From NCBI GenBank assembly GCA_026398815.1, contig JAPLSA010000010.1, forward strand, positions 50,205 to 114,204: a DNA stretch of 64,000 nt. Reading direction: 5' to 3'. The position numbers and the translations under genes were made by a program. This document shows, piece by piece, positions 47,927 to 56,943 of this stretch. The notes beneath the pieces are model-generated. The model saw only the letters and a list, made by a program, of their open reading frames with translations, was not told the origin of the DNA and did not search any database. Each line of letters opens with the position of its first letter. Position 1 is the first letter of the stretch. The DNA comes from Gammaproteobacteria bacterium (GTDB lineage Bacteria; Pseudomonadota; Gammaproteobacteria; Nevskiales; Nevskiaceae).

Positions 47927-48964
47927 TCAGTCGGCGACGTGGACCACCGCCTTGCCGAAGTTGCGGCCTTCAAAGACGCCCTGCAGCGTGTCCGGCGCGT
48001 GCTCGAGGCCGTCGACCACGTGTTCGACGACCTTCACCTGGTCGCTCAGGATCCAGCCCTTCATCTCCTTCTGGAACTGCTGGTGCAGCGGCGTGCCGAA
48101 CCAGTCCAGCGCCACCAGGCCGTTCACCGAAATGCGCTTCACGTTGATTTCGTTGAACACCACCATCGTCTGGTCGGGTCCGGCCGGCAGCTTCACCGTG
48201 CTGTAGAACGACATCACCCCGCAGGCGGCGATGCGCGCATGCAGGTTGAAGTGCGGCAGCGCCAGCTGCAGCACGCCGCCGGTGCCGGACATCGCGTAGC
48301 AGTCGACCCCGTGGCGCGAGAACTCCTCGGCGCAGCGGGCCTTGAAGTCGTCGGCAGTGCGGTCCAGGCAGACATCGAAGCCGAGCACGTCCATGCCGTA
48401 GCGCAGCTTCTTCGAGCCGCTGACGCCGCCGATGGTGCGCGCCCCGCGCATGCGGCCGAGCTGGCCGATCATCTGGCCCAGCCCGCCCAGTGCGGCGCCG
48501 AAGATCAGCGTCTCGCCGCGCTGCACTTTCAGGTACTCGTTGACCGCGATGTAGGCGGCGAAGCCGGACATGCCGAGCGCGCCCAGCCCGTAGGACGGGC
48601 GGGGGAGCTGCGGATCGACCTTCGAGACCCGGCTGCCGTCGGACAGCGAATAGTCCTGCCAGCCCCAGAAGCCCTGCACGATGTCGCCCTCGGCGTAGTC
48701 CGGGTGGTTCGAGATCGCGACCCGGCCGATGGTCGGCCCCACCATCACCTCGCCCAGCGGTACCGGCTGGGCCTGCGAGGAAGTCGGCTTGACCCGGCCG
48801 TAGAGGTACGGCTCGATGCCGAGCCAGGTGGTGCGGATCAGCAGCTCGCCGTCACCCGGTCGGGGCGTGGGCGCGGTGGTCATCCGGAAGGCGCTGGTGT
48901 TCGGCACCGAATAGCGCGGGCGCTCTGCAACGATGATGCGGCGATTGACGGAACTCTCGGGCAT
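47927..48964 (-). CDS. NADP-dependent oxidoreductase, CurA-like (MDR family)
   Basis: 345 residues, zinc-independent medium-chain dehydrogenase/reductase. GEMVGPTIGRV-like segment, GLGALGMSGFAAYIAV and the nucleotide-binding GAALGGLGQMIGQL are typical of curcumin/alkenal reductases and prostaglandin-reductase-like enzymes. The tail (YAMSGTGGVLQLALPHFN) replaces the usual ENVGG. Reduces alkenal/one double bonds with NADPH (family knowledge). Stands alone; 279 bases upstream of it to the esterase start hold no gene. Confidence 0.87.
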   Translation of the reverse strand: MPESSVNRRIIVAERPRYSVPNTSAFRMTTAPTPRPGDGELLIRTTWLGIEPYLYGRVKPTSSQAQPVPLGEVMVGPTIGRVAISNHPDYAEGDIVQGFWGWQDYSLSDGSRVSKVDPQLPRPSYGLGALGMSGFAAYIAVNEYLKVQRGETLIFGAALGGLGQMIGQLGRMRGARTIGGVSGSKKLRYGMDVLGFDVCLDRTADDFKARCAEEFSRHGVDCYAMSGTGGVLQLALPHFNLHARIAACGVMSFYSTVKLPAGPDQTMVVFNEINVKRISVNGLVALDWFGTPLHQQFQKEMKGWILSDQVKVVEHVVDGLEHAPDTLQGVFEGRNFGKAVVHVAD

Positions 48965-49526
48965 GTTGCCTCTCCTCTCCAGGACACGTTGGCGTCATCA
49001 CGCGAAACACGCGCGGCCCGGCAGGCCGCATGCAGCAGCCGGCAGGCTTGAGGGATCAGTCGATAGGTGGGCCTCCGTGGTGGAGGCGGTGCAGGCCGCA
49101 GGCAGGACGTTCGCGGCCGGCCGTGGCGGCGCAGCTCGCGGGCGGCGGCAGATCAGGCGATGTCGGCATGGCGCCTCCGTTCGCGTCGATGCCCGCAGCG
49201 GTGGCCGGGGACCGGACCGCAGGCGAGCCGTGAACCACAGGCCGGCGGCAACAGCTGCCGGCTGCTGGCGAATGTACAAGCCGCATCGGCGCGGCCGTGA
49301 GTGGCTGGGGACACGGTTTTCGGTCTGGCATCAGCTGCAGTGATGGCGGCGCAGCGCGGCCGCTGCTGCGGGCCCCGCAGATTGCGTCGCCGGCTGCTGC
49401 CCGGGCAGCGGACCGCCGTTGGCTGATTTCCCGAGCATCAACGAAAACAGTTGCTTGCATGGCGGTGCCAGCCGGCACACGGCTTGCCGGCAACGCTGTC
49501 CGACCCGCTGCCTGAGCCTGCCGCCG
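48965..49526. other. 562-base region without a recognised gene
   Basis: Between the CurA-like gene and the secreted cupin, which are divergent. Short open frames here are arginine/alanine-rich shadows with no domain signals. The region should contain promoters for both genes; no confident site found by eye. Confidence 0.4.
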
Positions 49527-50009
49527 ATGTCCGATCCCCGTCCGCCTTGCCGCCTGCCGCTGCTGGCGCTGCTGGGCCTCGCTGCCATTGCCGCCGCCGG
49601 GCTGCCGGTATCCGGCCGCGCCGCGACGCTGGACCCGCGCGCCGTCGAATTCCAGCGCGCCGAGGACATCCGCTGGGTGCGCAGCGCCGATGGCGGCAGC
49701 GAGCGCGCCGTGCTGTTCGGCGATCCGGACCAGCCCGGGCCGTACGTCATGCGCATCAAGTGGCTGCCGGGCCATTTCAGCCGGCCGCACCAGCACGCCC
49801 GCGATCGCTTCTTCACCGTGATCAGCGGCACCTGGTGGGTGGGCACCGGCATGCAGGGCGATGCCGCCAGCACGGTGCCGATCCCGGCCGGCAGCTATGT
49901 GATCCACAAGGGCGGCCAGGTGCACTACGACGGCGCGCGCGACGAGGAAACGGTCATCCAGGTGGTCGGCATCGGCCCGGTCGACACCCGGCAGGTCGGC
50001 GAGCGCTGA
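49527..50009 (+). CDS. Exported cupin-domain protein
   Basis: 160 residues from ATG 49527. Signal peptide (LPLLALLGLAAIAAAGLPVSGRAA) followed by a single cupin: RPHQHARDRFFTVISGTWWVG gives a His-x-His metal motif, and KGGQVHYDGARDEETVIQ the second motif with histidine. Function unknown; related ChrR-like or DUF4437-like cupins are common. Followed after 94 bases by the L,D-transpeptidase gene. Confidence 0.85.
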   Translation: MSDPRPPCRLPLLALLGLAAIAAAGLPVSGRAATLDPRAVEFQRAEDIRWVRSADGGSERAVLFGDPDQPGPYVMRIKWLPGHFSRPHQHARDRFFTVISGTWWVGTGMQGDAASTVPIPAGSYVIHKGGQVHYDGARDEETVIQVVGIGPVDTRQVGER

Positions 50010-50103
50010 ACCGCGCCGGAGCCCGAGTCTGGGCCTGGGCTTGGGCTTGGGCCGGCGCCGTCAGCGGCCTGCGCGCACCCGCGCGAGCCGGCAGAATTCC
50101 GCC

Positions 50104-51819
50104 ATGCCCCTGATCCTTTCGCGCCGCGTGCGCCTGCCGGCCGCCGGTCTGACCCTTTCCTGGCTGCTGGTGCTGGCGATGCCGCCGGCGATCGCGCAGC
50201 CCGACACCGCTGCCGAGCCGCCGCCGGAAGCGCTAGCCGCGCCGGCTCCGGATTCCGCTGCAGCGCCGGCCGCATCGACGGCTGCTGGCGATGCCGAGCC
50301 GCTGTCCTGGTTCGACGACGGCCGGCCGCGCGCCGAGCTGCGCGAAGCGGTCGACCTGCTGCTGGCGGCGCCGACCCAGGGGCTGGATGCCGAGGATTAC
50401 GACGCCGCCGGGCTACAGCAGGCGCTGGCTCATGTCGAGGCGGTCGGGCCGCTGAACGCGGCGGCGCAGGCGGCGCTCGAAGCCCGTCTGACGGCGGCCG
50501 TGCTGCATTACCTGCACGACCTGCACATCGGCCGCATCGACCCGGCCGCGCTGCACCAGCATTTCGCGTTGACGCCAAGGCCCGAGGAAGACCTGCACCT
50601 GCTGCTGCGCGAAGCGCTGGTGCGGCACCAGCTGCCGGCCGTGGCCGCCGCACTGGCGCCGCAGGTGCCGGCCTACGGCCGGCTGCGGGTGGCGCTGGCC
50701 GACTATCGACGGCTGGCCGCCAGCAGCAGCGCCTGGCAGCAGCCGCTGCCGGCGTTGCCCGGCGCCGGCCGCAACCAGCCCGGCAAGCTGGTGCCGGGCC
50801 AGACCTGGTCCGGCGTCGATCGGCTGGCCGAGCGGCTGCGGGCGCTCGGCGATCTCGATGCCGCCGCCACCGTCGCGCCGCTGTTCTACATCGAGCCGCT
50901 GGTTGGGGCGATGCGCCGCTTCCAGGAGCGCCACGGGCTGCCTGCCGACGGCGTGCTCGGCAAGGCCAGCATCGCGGCGCTGGGCGTGACGCCGTCGAGC
51001 CGCGTGCACCAGATCGAGCTGACCCTGGAGCGCGCCCGCTGGACGCCGCTGCTGCAGGCGCAGCGGATGATCGTCATCAACATTCCCGAGTTCGTGCTGC
51101 GCGCCTACGAAGTCGGCGACGGCGGCGTCGACGTGCGCGAGGAAATGAGGGTGATCGTCGGCAAGGCGCTCGACACCCGCACGCCGCTGTTCGACGAAGC
51201 GATGCGCTACATCGAGTTCAGCCCGTACTGGAACGTGCCGCCGTCGATCGCCAAGGCCGAACTGGTGCCGAAGCTGCGCCGCCAGCCCGGCGAATGGGCC
51301 CGCGAAGGCTACGAGTTCGTGCTCGCCGACGGCAGCGTGCAGACCGCGCTCGACAAGGCCGGGCTCGATGCGGTGCTGCGCGGCGGCGCCCGCATCCGCC
51401 AGCGGCCGGGCGAGCGCAATGCGCTCGGCGACATCAAGTTCGTGTTCCCGAACCGCGACAACATCTACCTGCACCACACGCCGTCGGTAGGTTTGTTCGC
51501 CCGCGAACGGCGCGATTTCAGCCACGGCTGCATCCGCGTCGAACGGCCGCTGGCGCTGGCCGAGTTCGTGCTGAAGAACATGCCGGAATGGACAGAGGCG
51601 CGGATCAGCGAAGCGATGACCGCCGGCAAGTCGGCTACCCTGAAGCTGGACGAACCGATCCCGGTGCTGATCGCCTACGGCACGGCGCTGGTGAAACAGG
51701 GGCGCATCCACTTCTTCGACGACATCTACGGCCACGACCGGCTGCTCGACGAGGCGCTGCGCCAGCGCCCGAGGCGGCCGGCCGATGCCTCGCCCGCTTC
51801 CGGAGCCGATACGCCATGA
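50104..51819 (+). CDS. L,D-transpeptidase, YcbB/LdtD family
   Basis: 571 residues from ATG 50104, exported (WLLVLAMPPAIAQ signal). An N-terminal scaffold domain follows an Ala/Pro-rich stretch; a peptidoglycan-binding domain (VGAMRRFQERHGLPADGVLGKAS) precedes the YkuD catalytic domain with HTPSVGLF and FSHGCIRVERP, whose cysteine (about residue 476) is the nucleophile. It forms 3-3 cross-links in peptidoglycan. The in-frame ATG at 50041 adds an arginine-rich piece and is rejected. Its stop overlaps the next ATG, and the E. coli ycbB-ycbK pair has the same order. Confidence 0.93.
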   Translation: MPLILSRRVRLPAAGLTLSWLLVLAMPPAIAQPDTAAEPPPEALAAPAPDSAAAPAASTAAGDAEPLSWFDDGRPRAELREAVDLLLAAPTQGLDAEDYDAAGLQQALAHVEAVGPLNAAAQAALEARLTAAVLHYLHDLHIGRIDPAALHQHFALTPRPEEDLHLLLREALVRHQLPAVAAALAPQVPAYGRLRVALADYRRLAASSSAWQQPLPALPGAGRNQPGKLVPGQTWSGVDRLAERLRALGDLDAAATVAPLFYIEPLVGAMRRFQERHGLPADGVLGKASIAALGVTPSSRVHQIELTLERARWTPLLQAQRMIVINIPEFVLRAYEVGDGGVDVREEMRVIVGKALDTRTPLFDEAMRYIEFSPYWNVPPSIAKAELVPKLRRQPGEWAREGYEFVLADGSVQTALDKAGLDAVLRGGARIRQRPGERNALGDIKFVFPNRDNIYLHHTPSVGLFARERRDFSHGCIRVERPLALAEFVLKNMPEWTEARISEAMTAGKSATLKLDEPIPVLIAYGTALVKQGRIHFFDDIYGHDRLLDEALRQRPRRPADASPASGADTP

Positions 51820-52406
51820 CCGACGATCTTCACAGCGGCCCGCGTCGGCGCTTCCTGCGCCAGCTGGCCGGTGCCGCCGGGGCGCTGCTGCCGGCCGTCG
51901 CCGCGCCGCCGGCCGCCGCCTTCGCCGGCACCGGGGCCGCCGCTGCCGGCCTGCGCCTGCTGACCATGCACCACACCCACACCGGCGAGCGCATCGAACA
52001 GGTCTACGCCCGGGGCGATCAGTACCTGCCCGAGGCGCTCGGCTCGCTGAACCGTTTCCTGCGCGATCACTACAGCGGCGATGTCGGCCGCATCGATCCG
52101 GCGCTGTTCGACCTGCTGCACCGGGTGCACCGCGTGCTTGGCCTCGGCGACCAGCCGGGCGCCTGCTTCGAGGTGATTTCCGGCTACCGCTCGCCGGCCA
52201 CCAACCAGCTTCTGCGCAAGACCCGAGGCGGCGGCGTGGCCAGCCACAGCCTGCACCTGCAGGGGCAGGCGATCGACGTGCGGCTGGCCGGCGTGCCGCT
52301 GGCCGATCTGCGCGATGCGGCGCTGTCGCTGAAGGCTGGCGGGGTCGGCTACTACCCGCGCGAGCAGTTCGTCCATCTGGATACCGGCCGCGTCCGACGC
52401 TGGTAG
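51816..52406 (+). CDS. Tat-exported M15-type murein endopeptidase (DUF882, YcbK/MepK-like)
   Basis: 196 residues. Twin-arginine signal GPRRRFLRQLAGAAGALLP. DUF882/peptidase M15 core: FEVISGYRSPATNQLLR, GVASHSLHLQGQAIDVRL (zinc ligands His and Asp) and FVHLDTG (third zinc ligand). E. coli MepK cleaves 3-3 cross-links made by L,D-transpeptidases, so this and the overlapping upstream gene would make and cut the same bonds (inference from families and linkage). Confidence 0.92.
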   Translation: MTDDLHSGPRRRFLRQLAGAAGALLPAVAAPPAAAFAGTGAAAAGLRLLTMHHTHTGERIEQVYARGDQYLPEALGSLNRFLRDHYSGDVGRIDPALFDLLHRVHRVLGLGDQPGACFEVISGYRSPATNQLLRKTRGGGVASHSLHLQGQAIDVRLAGVPLADLRDAALSLKAGGVGYYPREQFVHLDTGRVRRW

Positions 52407-52576
52407 CGCGCGGCATCCGCCGGCCGGTCGGGCACCGGCGGCGGTCTGGTCGAGGACGCATCCGGGCGAGCCGGCGATGGGCGCTGCAACCGGTGTCCGC
52501 TGCGGCGGGGAATGCCGATTTTCGTGAACGATCGTGCACAATCGGCGCCCCGTTCTGCCGTCGAGATGCCCTGCCG

Positions 52577-53683
52577 ATGTCCGCCGTTCCGAAATCCCGC
52601 CGCCCGGCGCGCAGCGCGCGTGCCGCCCGCCGCCTCGTCAACCTGCGTGACCGCCTGTTCGACGCGCGCCAGCTGGTGCAGTCGGAACGCACGCCGTACA
52701 CGCTGATCCACGAGGACGGCATCGTCCGCCTGCGGGCCTATGCGCCGGCCGCCACGGCGCCGGTGCAGCACGCGGTGCCGGTGGTGCTGGTGGCGCCGCT
52801 GGCGGTCAACATGACGATCTACGACCTGTTCCCGCAGCGCAGCCTGATCGCCGATTTGCTGGCGCGCGGCTTCCGCGTCTACCTGATCGACTGGGGTCGT
52901 CCGGGGCCGGCGCAGGATCACTGGCGGCTGTCGACCTACATCACCGAATGGCTGCCGGCGCTGCTGGCACGGGTGCGCGCCGATGCCGGCCAGCAGGCGC
53001 TGTCGCTGCACGGCTGGAGCTTCGGCGGCCTGTTCGCCTACGCGTACGCGGCCTGGAGTGGCGACCGCGACATCCGCAACCTGGTGCTGCTCGGCGCCCC
53101 CTGCGACTACCACGACAACGGCGTGCTCGGGCAGCAGTACCGGCGCCTGAGCCGCGTCGTGCGCCGGCTCGGCCGGCTGCCGGGCCTGCGCCCGCATGCC
53201 ACGCCGCCGCGCTGGTGGCGGGCGCCGGGCTGGTTCAACAGCGCGCTCTACAAGCTGACCGCGCCGGTCGCCAGCCTGCGGCCGTATCTCGATCTGCTGG
53301 CCGAACTGGACGACCGCGACAAGGTTGCCGCGCATGCCACCAATGCCGCGTTTCTCGACGACATGGTGGCCTACCCGGGCGGCGTGATTCAGGACGTGGT
53401 GCAGTTCCTGTGGACCGACAACTGCCTGGCCGAAGGCTGCCTGCCGATCGCCGGCTGCGAGGCGCGGCTGGAGGCGATCGACGCCAACCTGCTGCTGGTC
53501 GCCGGTCGCGGCGACCCGATCGTCACGCCGGCCTGCGCCAAGGCGCTGCTGCGCTTCCCGGCGAGCCGCGACGTGCGGGTGCTGGACGCGCCGGGCGGGC
53601 ACATGGCGATCGTGTCCGGCAGCCAGGCCCCGATGGCGATCTGGCCGGAAGTCGGCGACTGGCTGGCGGCCCGCTCGGCCTGA
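52577..53683 (+). CDS. PHA-synthase-like alpha/beta hydrolase with serine nucleophile
   Basis: 368 residues from ATG 52577. Resembles class III PhaC / PhaC-like alpha/beta-hydrolases: VVLVAPLAVNMTIYDLFPQRSLI, YLIDWGRPG, QFLWTDNCLAEG, LLVAGRGDPIV, and the catalytic histidine in PGGHMAIVSG. The lipase box is GWSFGG, with serine (about residue 148) where true PHA synthases have cysteine. Polymerase activity is thus unlikely and a hydrolase or acyltransferase role more so. No phaE, phasin or phaR nearby. Convergent with the AraC gene eight bases away. Confidence 0.83.
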   Translation: MSAVPKSRRPARSARAARRLVNLRDRLFDARQLVQSERTPYTLIHEDGIVRLRAYAPAATAPVQHAVPVVLVAPLAVNMTIYDLFPQRSLIADLLARGFRVYLIDWGRPGPAQDHWRLSTYITEWLPALLARVRADAGQQALSLHGWSFGGLFAYAYAAWSGDRDIRNLVLLGAPCDYHDNGVLGQQYRRLSRVVRRLGRLPGLRPHATPPRWWRAPGWFNSALYKLTAPVASLRPYLDLLAELDDRDKVAAHATNAAFLDDMVAYPGGVIQDVVQFLWTDNCLAEGCLPIAGCEARLEAIDANLLLVAGRGDPIVTPACAKALLRFPASRDVRVLDAPGGHMAIVSGSQAPMAIWPEVGDWLAARSA

Positions 53684-53690
53684 GCGCGCC

Positions 53691-54677
53691 TCAGCGCGGC
53701 GGCGGCGCGGCGGCCTGCGGCGACGGCAGCCGCTCGCCGGGCGTGAACCGCCACGGATGTTCGCGTTCGCCGGCATCGCGGCGGCGGAACTCGCCGGGCG
53801 CGCTGCCGACCAGCCGCTTGAAGGCTTTGGAAAAACTGAAGGCGTCCTGGTAGCCCACCTGCATCGCCACCCGTTCCAGCGGCGCGTCGGTGTCGACCAG
53901 CAGGCGCATCGCCTGCTGCAACCGCAGGCTGCGCAGGTAGTTCAGCGGCGTGTCGCCGATGGTCTGCCGGAAGCGTTCGGCCAGCAGCGTGCGCGACAGG
54001 CCCACGGCATGCGCCAGCGTTTCCAGCGTCCAGGCGCGGGCGCAGTCGCCGTGCAGCAGGGCCACGGCGCGGCGCACGGCATCGTCGCGCGGCGCCAGCG
54101 GCAGGCCGGTCGCGGGCGCGTGGCGGTCCAGCAGGTCGCGCATCAGGTAGACGAACAGCAGGTCGGTCACGGCATGCAGCGCAAGGCCGGCGCCGGCGTC
54201 CGCCGCCGCGATTTCCGGCGTCAGCAGCGACAGCGCCAGCGACACCGGCCCCTGTCGGGGCAGCGCATCGGCGCGCAGCAGATGCCAGTCCGGCAGCGCC
54301 GCGAAGAACGGATGCACCGGCCGGTTCCACAACTGGTAGGCGCCGCTGACCAGCGTCGGCGCGGCAGCGCCATCGGCACCGGGGACTGGCGTCGGCCCGG
54401 AGACCGACATCGCCACTTCCGGCAGCCCGGCCAGCGACGGCTGGCGGGCGATCCGGTGCTCGCAGCCGCGCGCCATCAGCACGATGTCGCCGCTGTCCAG
54501 CCGCAGAGGTTCATGCAGCCCGCTGGCATGCAGCCACAGCGGACCGGCCAGCGCGACGTGGAACGCCAGGCTGCGCTCGCAGGGGAAGCGCAGCGCCACG
54601 CCGGCCGGCAGCGCGCGGGCGTGCAGCAGGCGGCGGCGCAGCCCGGCCTGGTGCAGGACATCGGCCAGCAGATCCAT
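53691..54677 (-). CDS. AraC family transcriptional regulator
   Basis: 328 residues from ATG 54677. N-terminal cupin-type effector domain (FHVALAGPLWLHASGL, DIVLMARGCEHRIA) and C-terminal double helix-turn-helix (WTLETLAHAVGLSRTLLAERF, APLERVAMQVGYQDAFSFSKAFKRLVGSAPGEFRR). Divergent from the NmrA-like gene with 122 bases between starts, so it probably controls that gene and itself. Confidence 0.92.
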   Translation of the reverse strand: MDLLADVLHQAGLRRRLLHARALPAGVALRFPCERSLAFHVALAGPLWLHASGLHEPLRLDSGDIVLMARGCEHRIARQPSLAGLPEVAMSVSGPTPVPGADGAAAPTLVSGAYQLWNRPVHPFFAALPDWHLLRADALPRQGPVSLALSLLTPEIAAADAGAGLALHAVTDLLFVYLMRDLLDRHAPATGLPLAPRDDAVRRAVALLHGDCARAWTLETLAHAVGLSRTLLAERFRQTIGDTPLNYLRSLRLQQAMRLLVDTDAPLERVAMQVGYQDAFSFSKAFKRLVGSAPGEFRRRDAGEREHPWRFTPGERLPSPQAAAPPPR

Positions 54678-54799
54678 GACGGTTCCTGATAGGCGTCTTT
54701 TCCGGACGCGTAGACATTCTAGACGGACTTTAAGCCATTTTCCGTACGGAGATGCCGATCGAAGATGGCCGCACTGTCCATCCCCAATCGGAGTACGCA

Positions 54800-55633
54800 A
54801 TGTCCAGAATTCTGGTGGTCGGTGCCCACGGCACCGTCGGTTCCTCGCTGGTCACGGCCCTGCGCCTGCGCGGCCAGCAGGTGGTTCGCGGCACCCATCG
54901 GCCGGCCAGCGGGCCGGAAGAAGCGCATCTCGACCTGGTCAGCGGCGACGGCGTGGCGGCGGCGCTGGCCGGTGTCGATGCCGCTTTCGTACTGTCGCCG
55001 CCCGGTCATGCCGACCAGCACGCGCTGCTGGGCGGATTCATCGACGCCGCCCAGGCCGCCGGTCTCGGCAAGCTGGTGCTGATGAGCGCGATGGGCGCCG
55101 ATGCCGATCCCGCCGCGCCGCTGTTCCGCGCCGAGCAGCAGTTGCAGGCCTCCGGACTGGCCTGGAACGTGATCCGGCCGAACTGGTTCATGCAGAACTT
55201 CAACACCTTCTGGCTGCACGGCATCCGCGAGCAGGGGCGCATCCTGCTGCCGACCGGCAGCGCACGCGGCAGCTTCATCGATGCCCGCGACATCGCCGAT
55301 GTGGCCGCCGAACTGCTGGTCAGCGACCGCCAGGTCGGCCGCGCCTTCGATCTGACCGGGCCGGAAGCGCTGGACCACGACGAGGTGGCCGTGCTGCTGA
55401 GCCGCGAAACCGGCCGCGACATCCGCTACACCGAGATCACGCCGGAGCAGATGCTCGCCGGGCTGCTGGCGGCGGGCGTGCCGCCGGACTACGCGGCCTT
55501 CCTGAACCTGATTCTTGGCTACTTCAAGCAGGGTTATGCCGAGCGCATCACCGACGCGGTGACGGCCATCACCGGCCAGCCGCCGCGCCGCTTCGCCGAC
55601 TACGCCCGCGACTTCCGCCAGGCCTGGCTCTGA
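54800..55633 (+). CDS. NmrA-like NAD(P)-binding oxidoreductase
   Basis: 277 residues from ATG 54800, preceded by CGGAG. Rossmann fold start RILVVGAHGTVGSSLVTAL; atypical SDR / NmrA-type pattern with LVLMSAMGAD, VIRPNWFMQNF and FIDARDIADVAAELL. Such proteins sense NAD(P) or reduce quinones (QorB-like). Divergently placed AraC regulator suggests induction by a small effector. Confidence 0.9.
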   Translation: MSRILVVGAHGTVGSSLVTALRLRGQQVVRGTHRPASGPEEAHLDLVSGDGVAAALAGVDAAFVLSPPGHADQHALLGGFIDAAQAAGLGKLVLMSAMGADADPAAPLFRAEQQLQASGLAWNVIRPNWFMQNFNTFWLHGIREQGRILLPTGSARGSFIDARDIADVAAELLVSDRQVGRAFDLTGPEALDHDEVAVLLSRETGRDIRYTEITPEQMLAGLLAAGVPPDYAAFLNLILGYFKQGYAERITDAVTAITGQPPRRFADYARDFRQAWL

Positions 55634-55639
55634 CGGCCG

Positions 55640-55672
55640 GGGCGCGATCCGGCCAGGCGCCGGATCGCGCCC
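55640..55672. terminator. Bidirectional hairpin between convergent genes
   Basis: Perfect 14-bp inverted repeat (GGGCGCGATCCGGC / GCCGGATCGCGCCC, loop CAGGC) between the convergent NmrA-like and HSL esterase genes. No T-run, so its termination strength is uncertain. Confidence 0.55.
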
Positions 55673-55708
55673 GATGCAGCAGGTGCTGGCCGGCGACCGG
55701 GGCGGTGC

Positions 55709-56644
55709 TCAGGCGGCGGCGGGTCGGCCCAGGGTTGGCGGTTCGGCGTCGTGCGCCGTGCCGCCGAGCGTGGCGCGGACCTGCGCGGCGATCCGGGCGC
55801 GGGCGGCTCGGGCTTCCGGGAAATCGAGCAGCGGCCAGACATGCATCATCGCCGGCGCGTGATGCACGTCGACACTGCCGCCGGCCGCCTGCAGCCGTTC
55901 GGCATAGGCCAGCGCATCCGGCCCCAGCAGTTCGCGTCCGCCGACGTACATCGACATCGGCGGCAGGCCGCGCAGATCGCCATGCGCCGGGCTGATCAGC
56001 GGATGGTCGGTGCCGAGCACGCCGGCATAGGCGCGGCCGGCGCGGCGCAGACCGTCGAGCGACAGCATCGGATCGGCCGGCTGCAGTGCAAGTGCCTGCG
56101 GGTGCGGCACGGTGACATCGAGCCACGGCGACAGCAGCAGCAGCCGGCGCGGCGGCGGCAGGCCGTGATCGCGCAGCCAGCCGGCCAGCGCCACGGCCAG
56201 CCCAGCACCGGCGGAGTCGCCCATCAGGATCAGCGGCAGCGTGCCGTCCGCTTCCTGGCGGTAGACCGAGGCCACGCAGCGGAAGGCGCTCAGGCCGCTG
56301 TGGCGCGGTGCCAGCGGGTACAGCGGCACCACGATTTCGCAGCCGCTGCGGCGGGCCAGATCGGCGATGAAACGCCAGTGATGCCGGTTGATCGGCCGCA
56401 CGTAGGCGCCGCCATGCAGGTAGAGGATCCGGCCGGCCGGCGCCGCGGCGGACGTGGCTGCGGTGATCCGGTACAGCAGCTGGTCGTCGACGATCGATTC
56501 GCGGATCTCGAGCCGCCGCAGCAGGCCGGCGGACGGCCGGGCCGGCACCGGTGCGGCGCTACCGCCACGCTGCGCGGCGCGTTGCCGGCGCAGCCGCGCC
56601 CAGCGCATCCACCACATCACCATCCGTGCTTCGAGACTGGGCAT
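55709..56644 (-). CDS. Alpha/beta hydrolase, hormone-sensitive-lipase (family IV) type
   Basis: 311 residues. Oxyanion motif YLHGGAYVRP, nucleophile elbow GDSAGAGLA, catalytic acid region GPDALAYAERL and histidine in APAMMHVWPLL are the HSL/family IV esterase signature. Short-chain carboxylester substrates expected. N-terminal cap is basic; no signal peptide. Divergent from the SET-domain gene across 299 bases with no other gene. Confidence 0.9.
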   Translation of the reverse strand: MPSLEARMVMWWMRWARLRRQRAAQRGGSAAPVPARPSAGLLRRLEIRESIVDDQLLYRITAATSAAAPAGRILYLHGGAYVRPINRHHWRFIADLARRSGCEIVVPLYPLAPRHSGLSAFRCVASVYRQEADGTLPLILMGDSAGAGLAVALAGWLRDHGLPPPRRLLLLSPWLDVTVPHPQALALQPADPMLSLDGLRRAGRAYAGVLGTDHPLISPAHGDLRGLPPMSMYVGGRELLGPDALAYAERLQAAGGSVDVHHAPAMMHVWPLLDFPEARAARARIAAQVRATLGGTAHDAEPPTLGRPAAA

Positions 56645-56943
56645 CGCCGGTCATCCGCAAGGCACAAGCGCCACCGCAACGGCCAGAGAGATGGCTTGAG
56701 AAGTGGCCTGAAAAAGGCTGAAGAGGTGGCACCGGTCCGGGGCTGCGGATGCCGCTGCGCAGCCAGGCCGGAGCGGTGCCTGCAGCGGAGACTACGCAAA
56801 TCGCAGTAGGTGCTCTGACTGTCGAATCAGTCAGTTCCGGTGCCGCGCGCACCGGGCTGCAGGCACTAGACTGCGCCGCACCGTCGTTCGGGCTGGCTCG
56901 AAGGAATCCGCAGCATGCAGGCAGGCAACAGGACTTGGCGTCG

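Noticed and set aside
52577..53683. Functional PHA synthase
   Set aside because: The catalytic cysteine is a serine and no phaE, phaR or phasin gene is adjacent.
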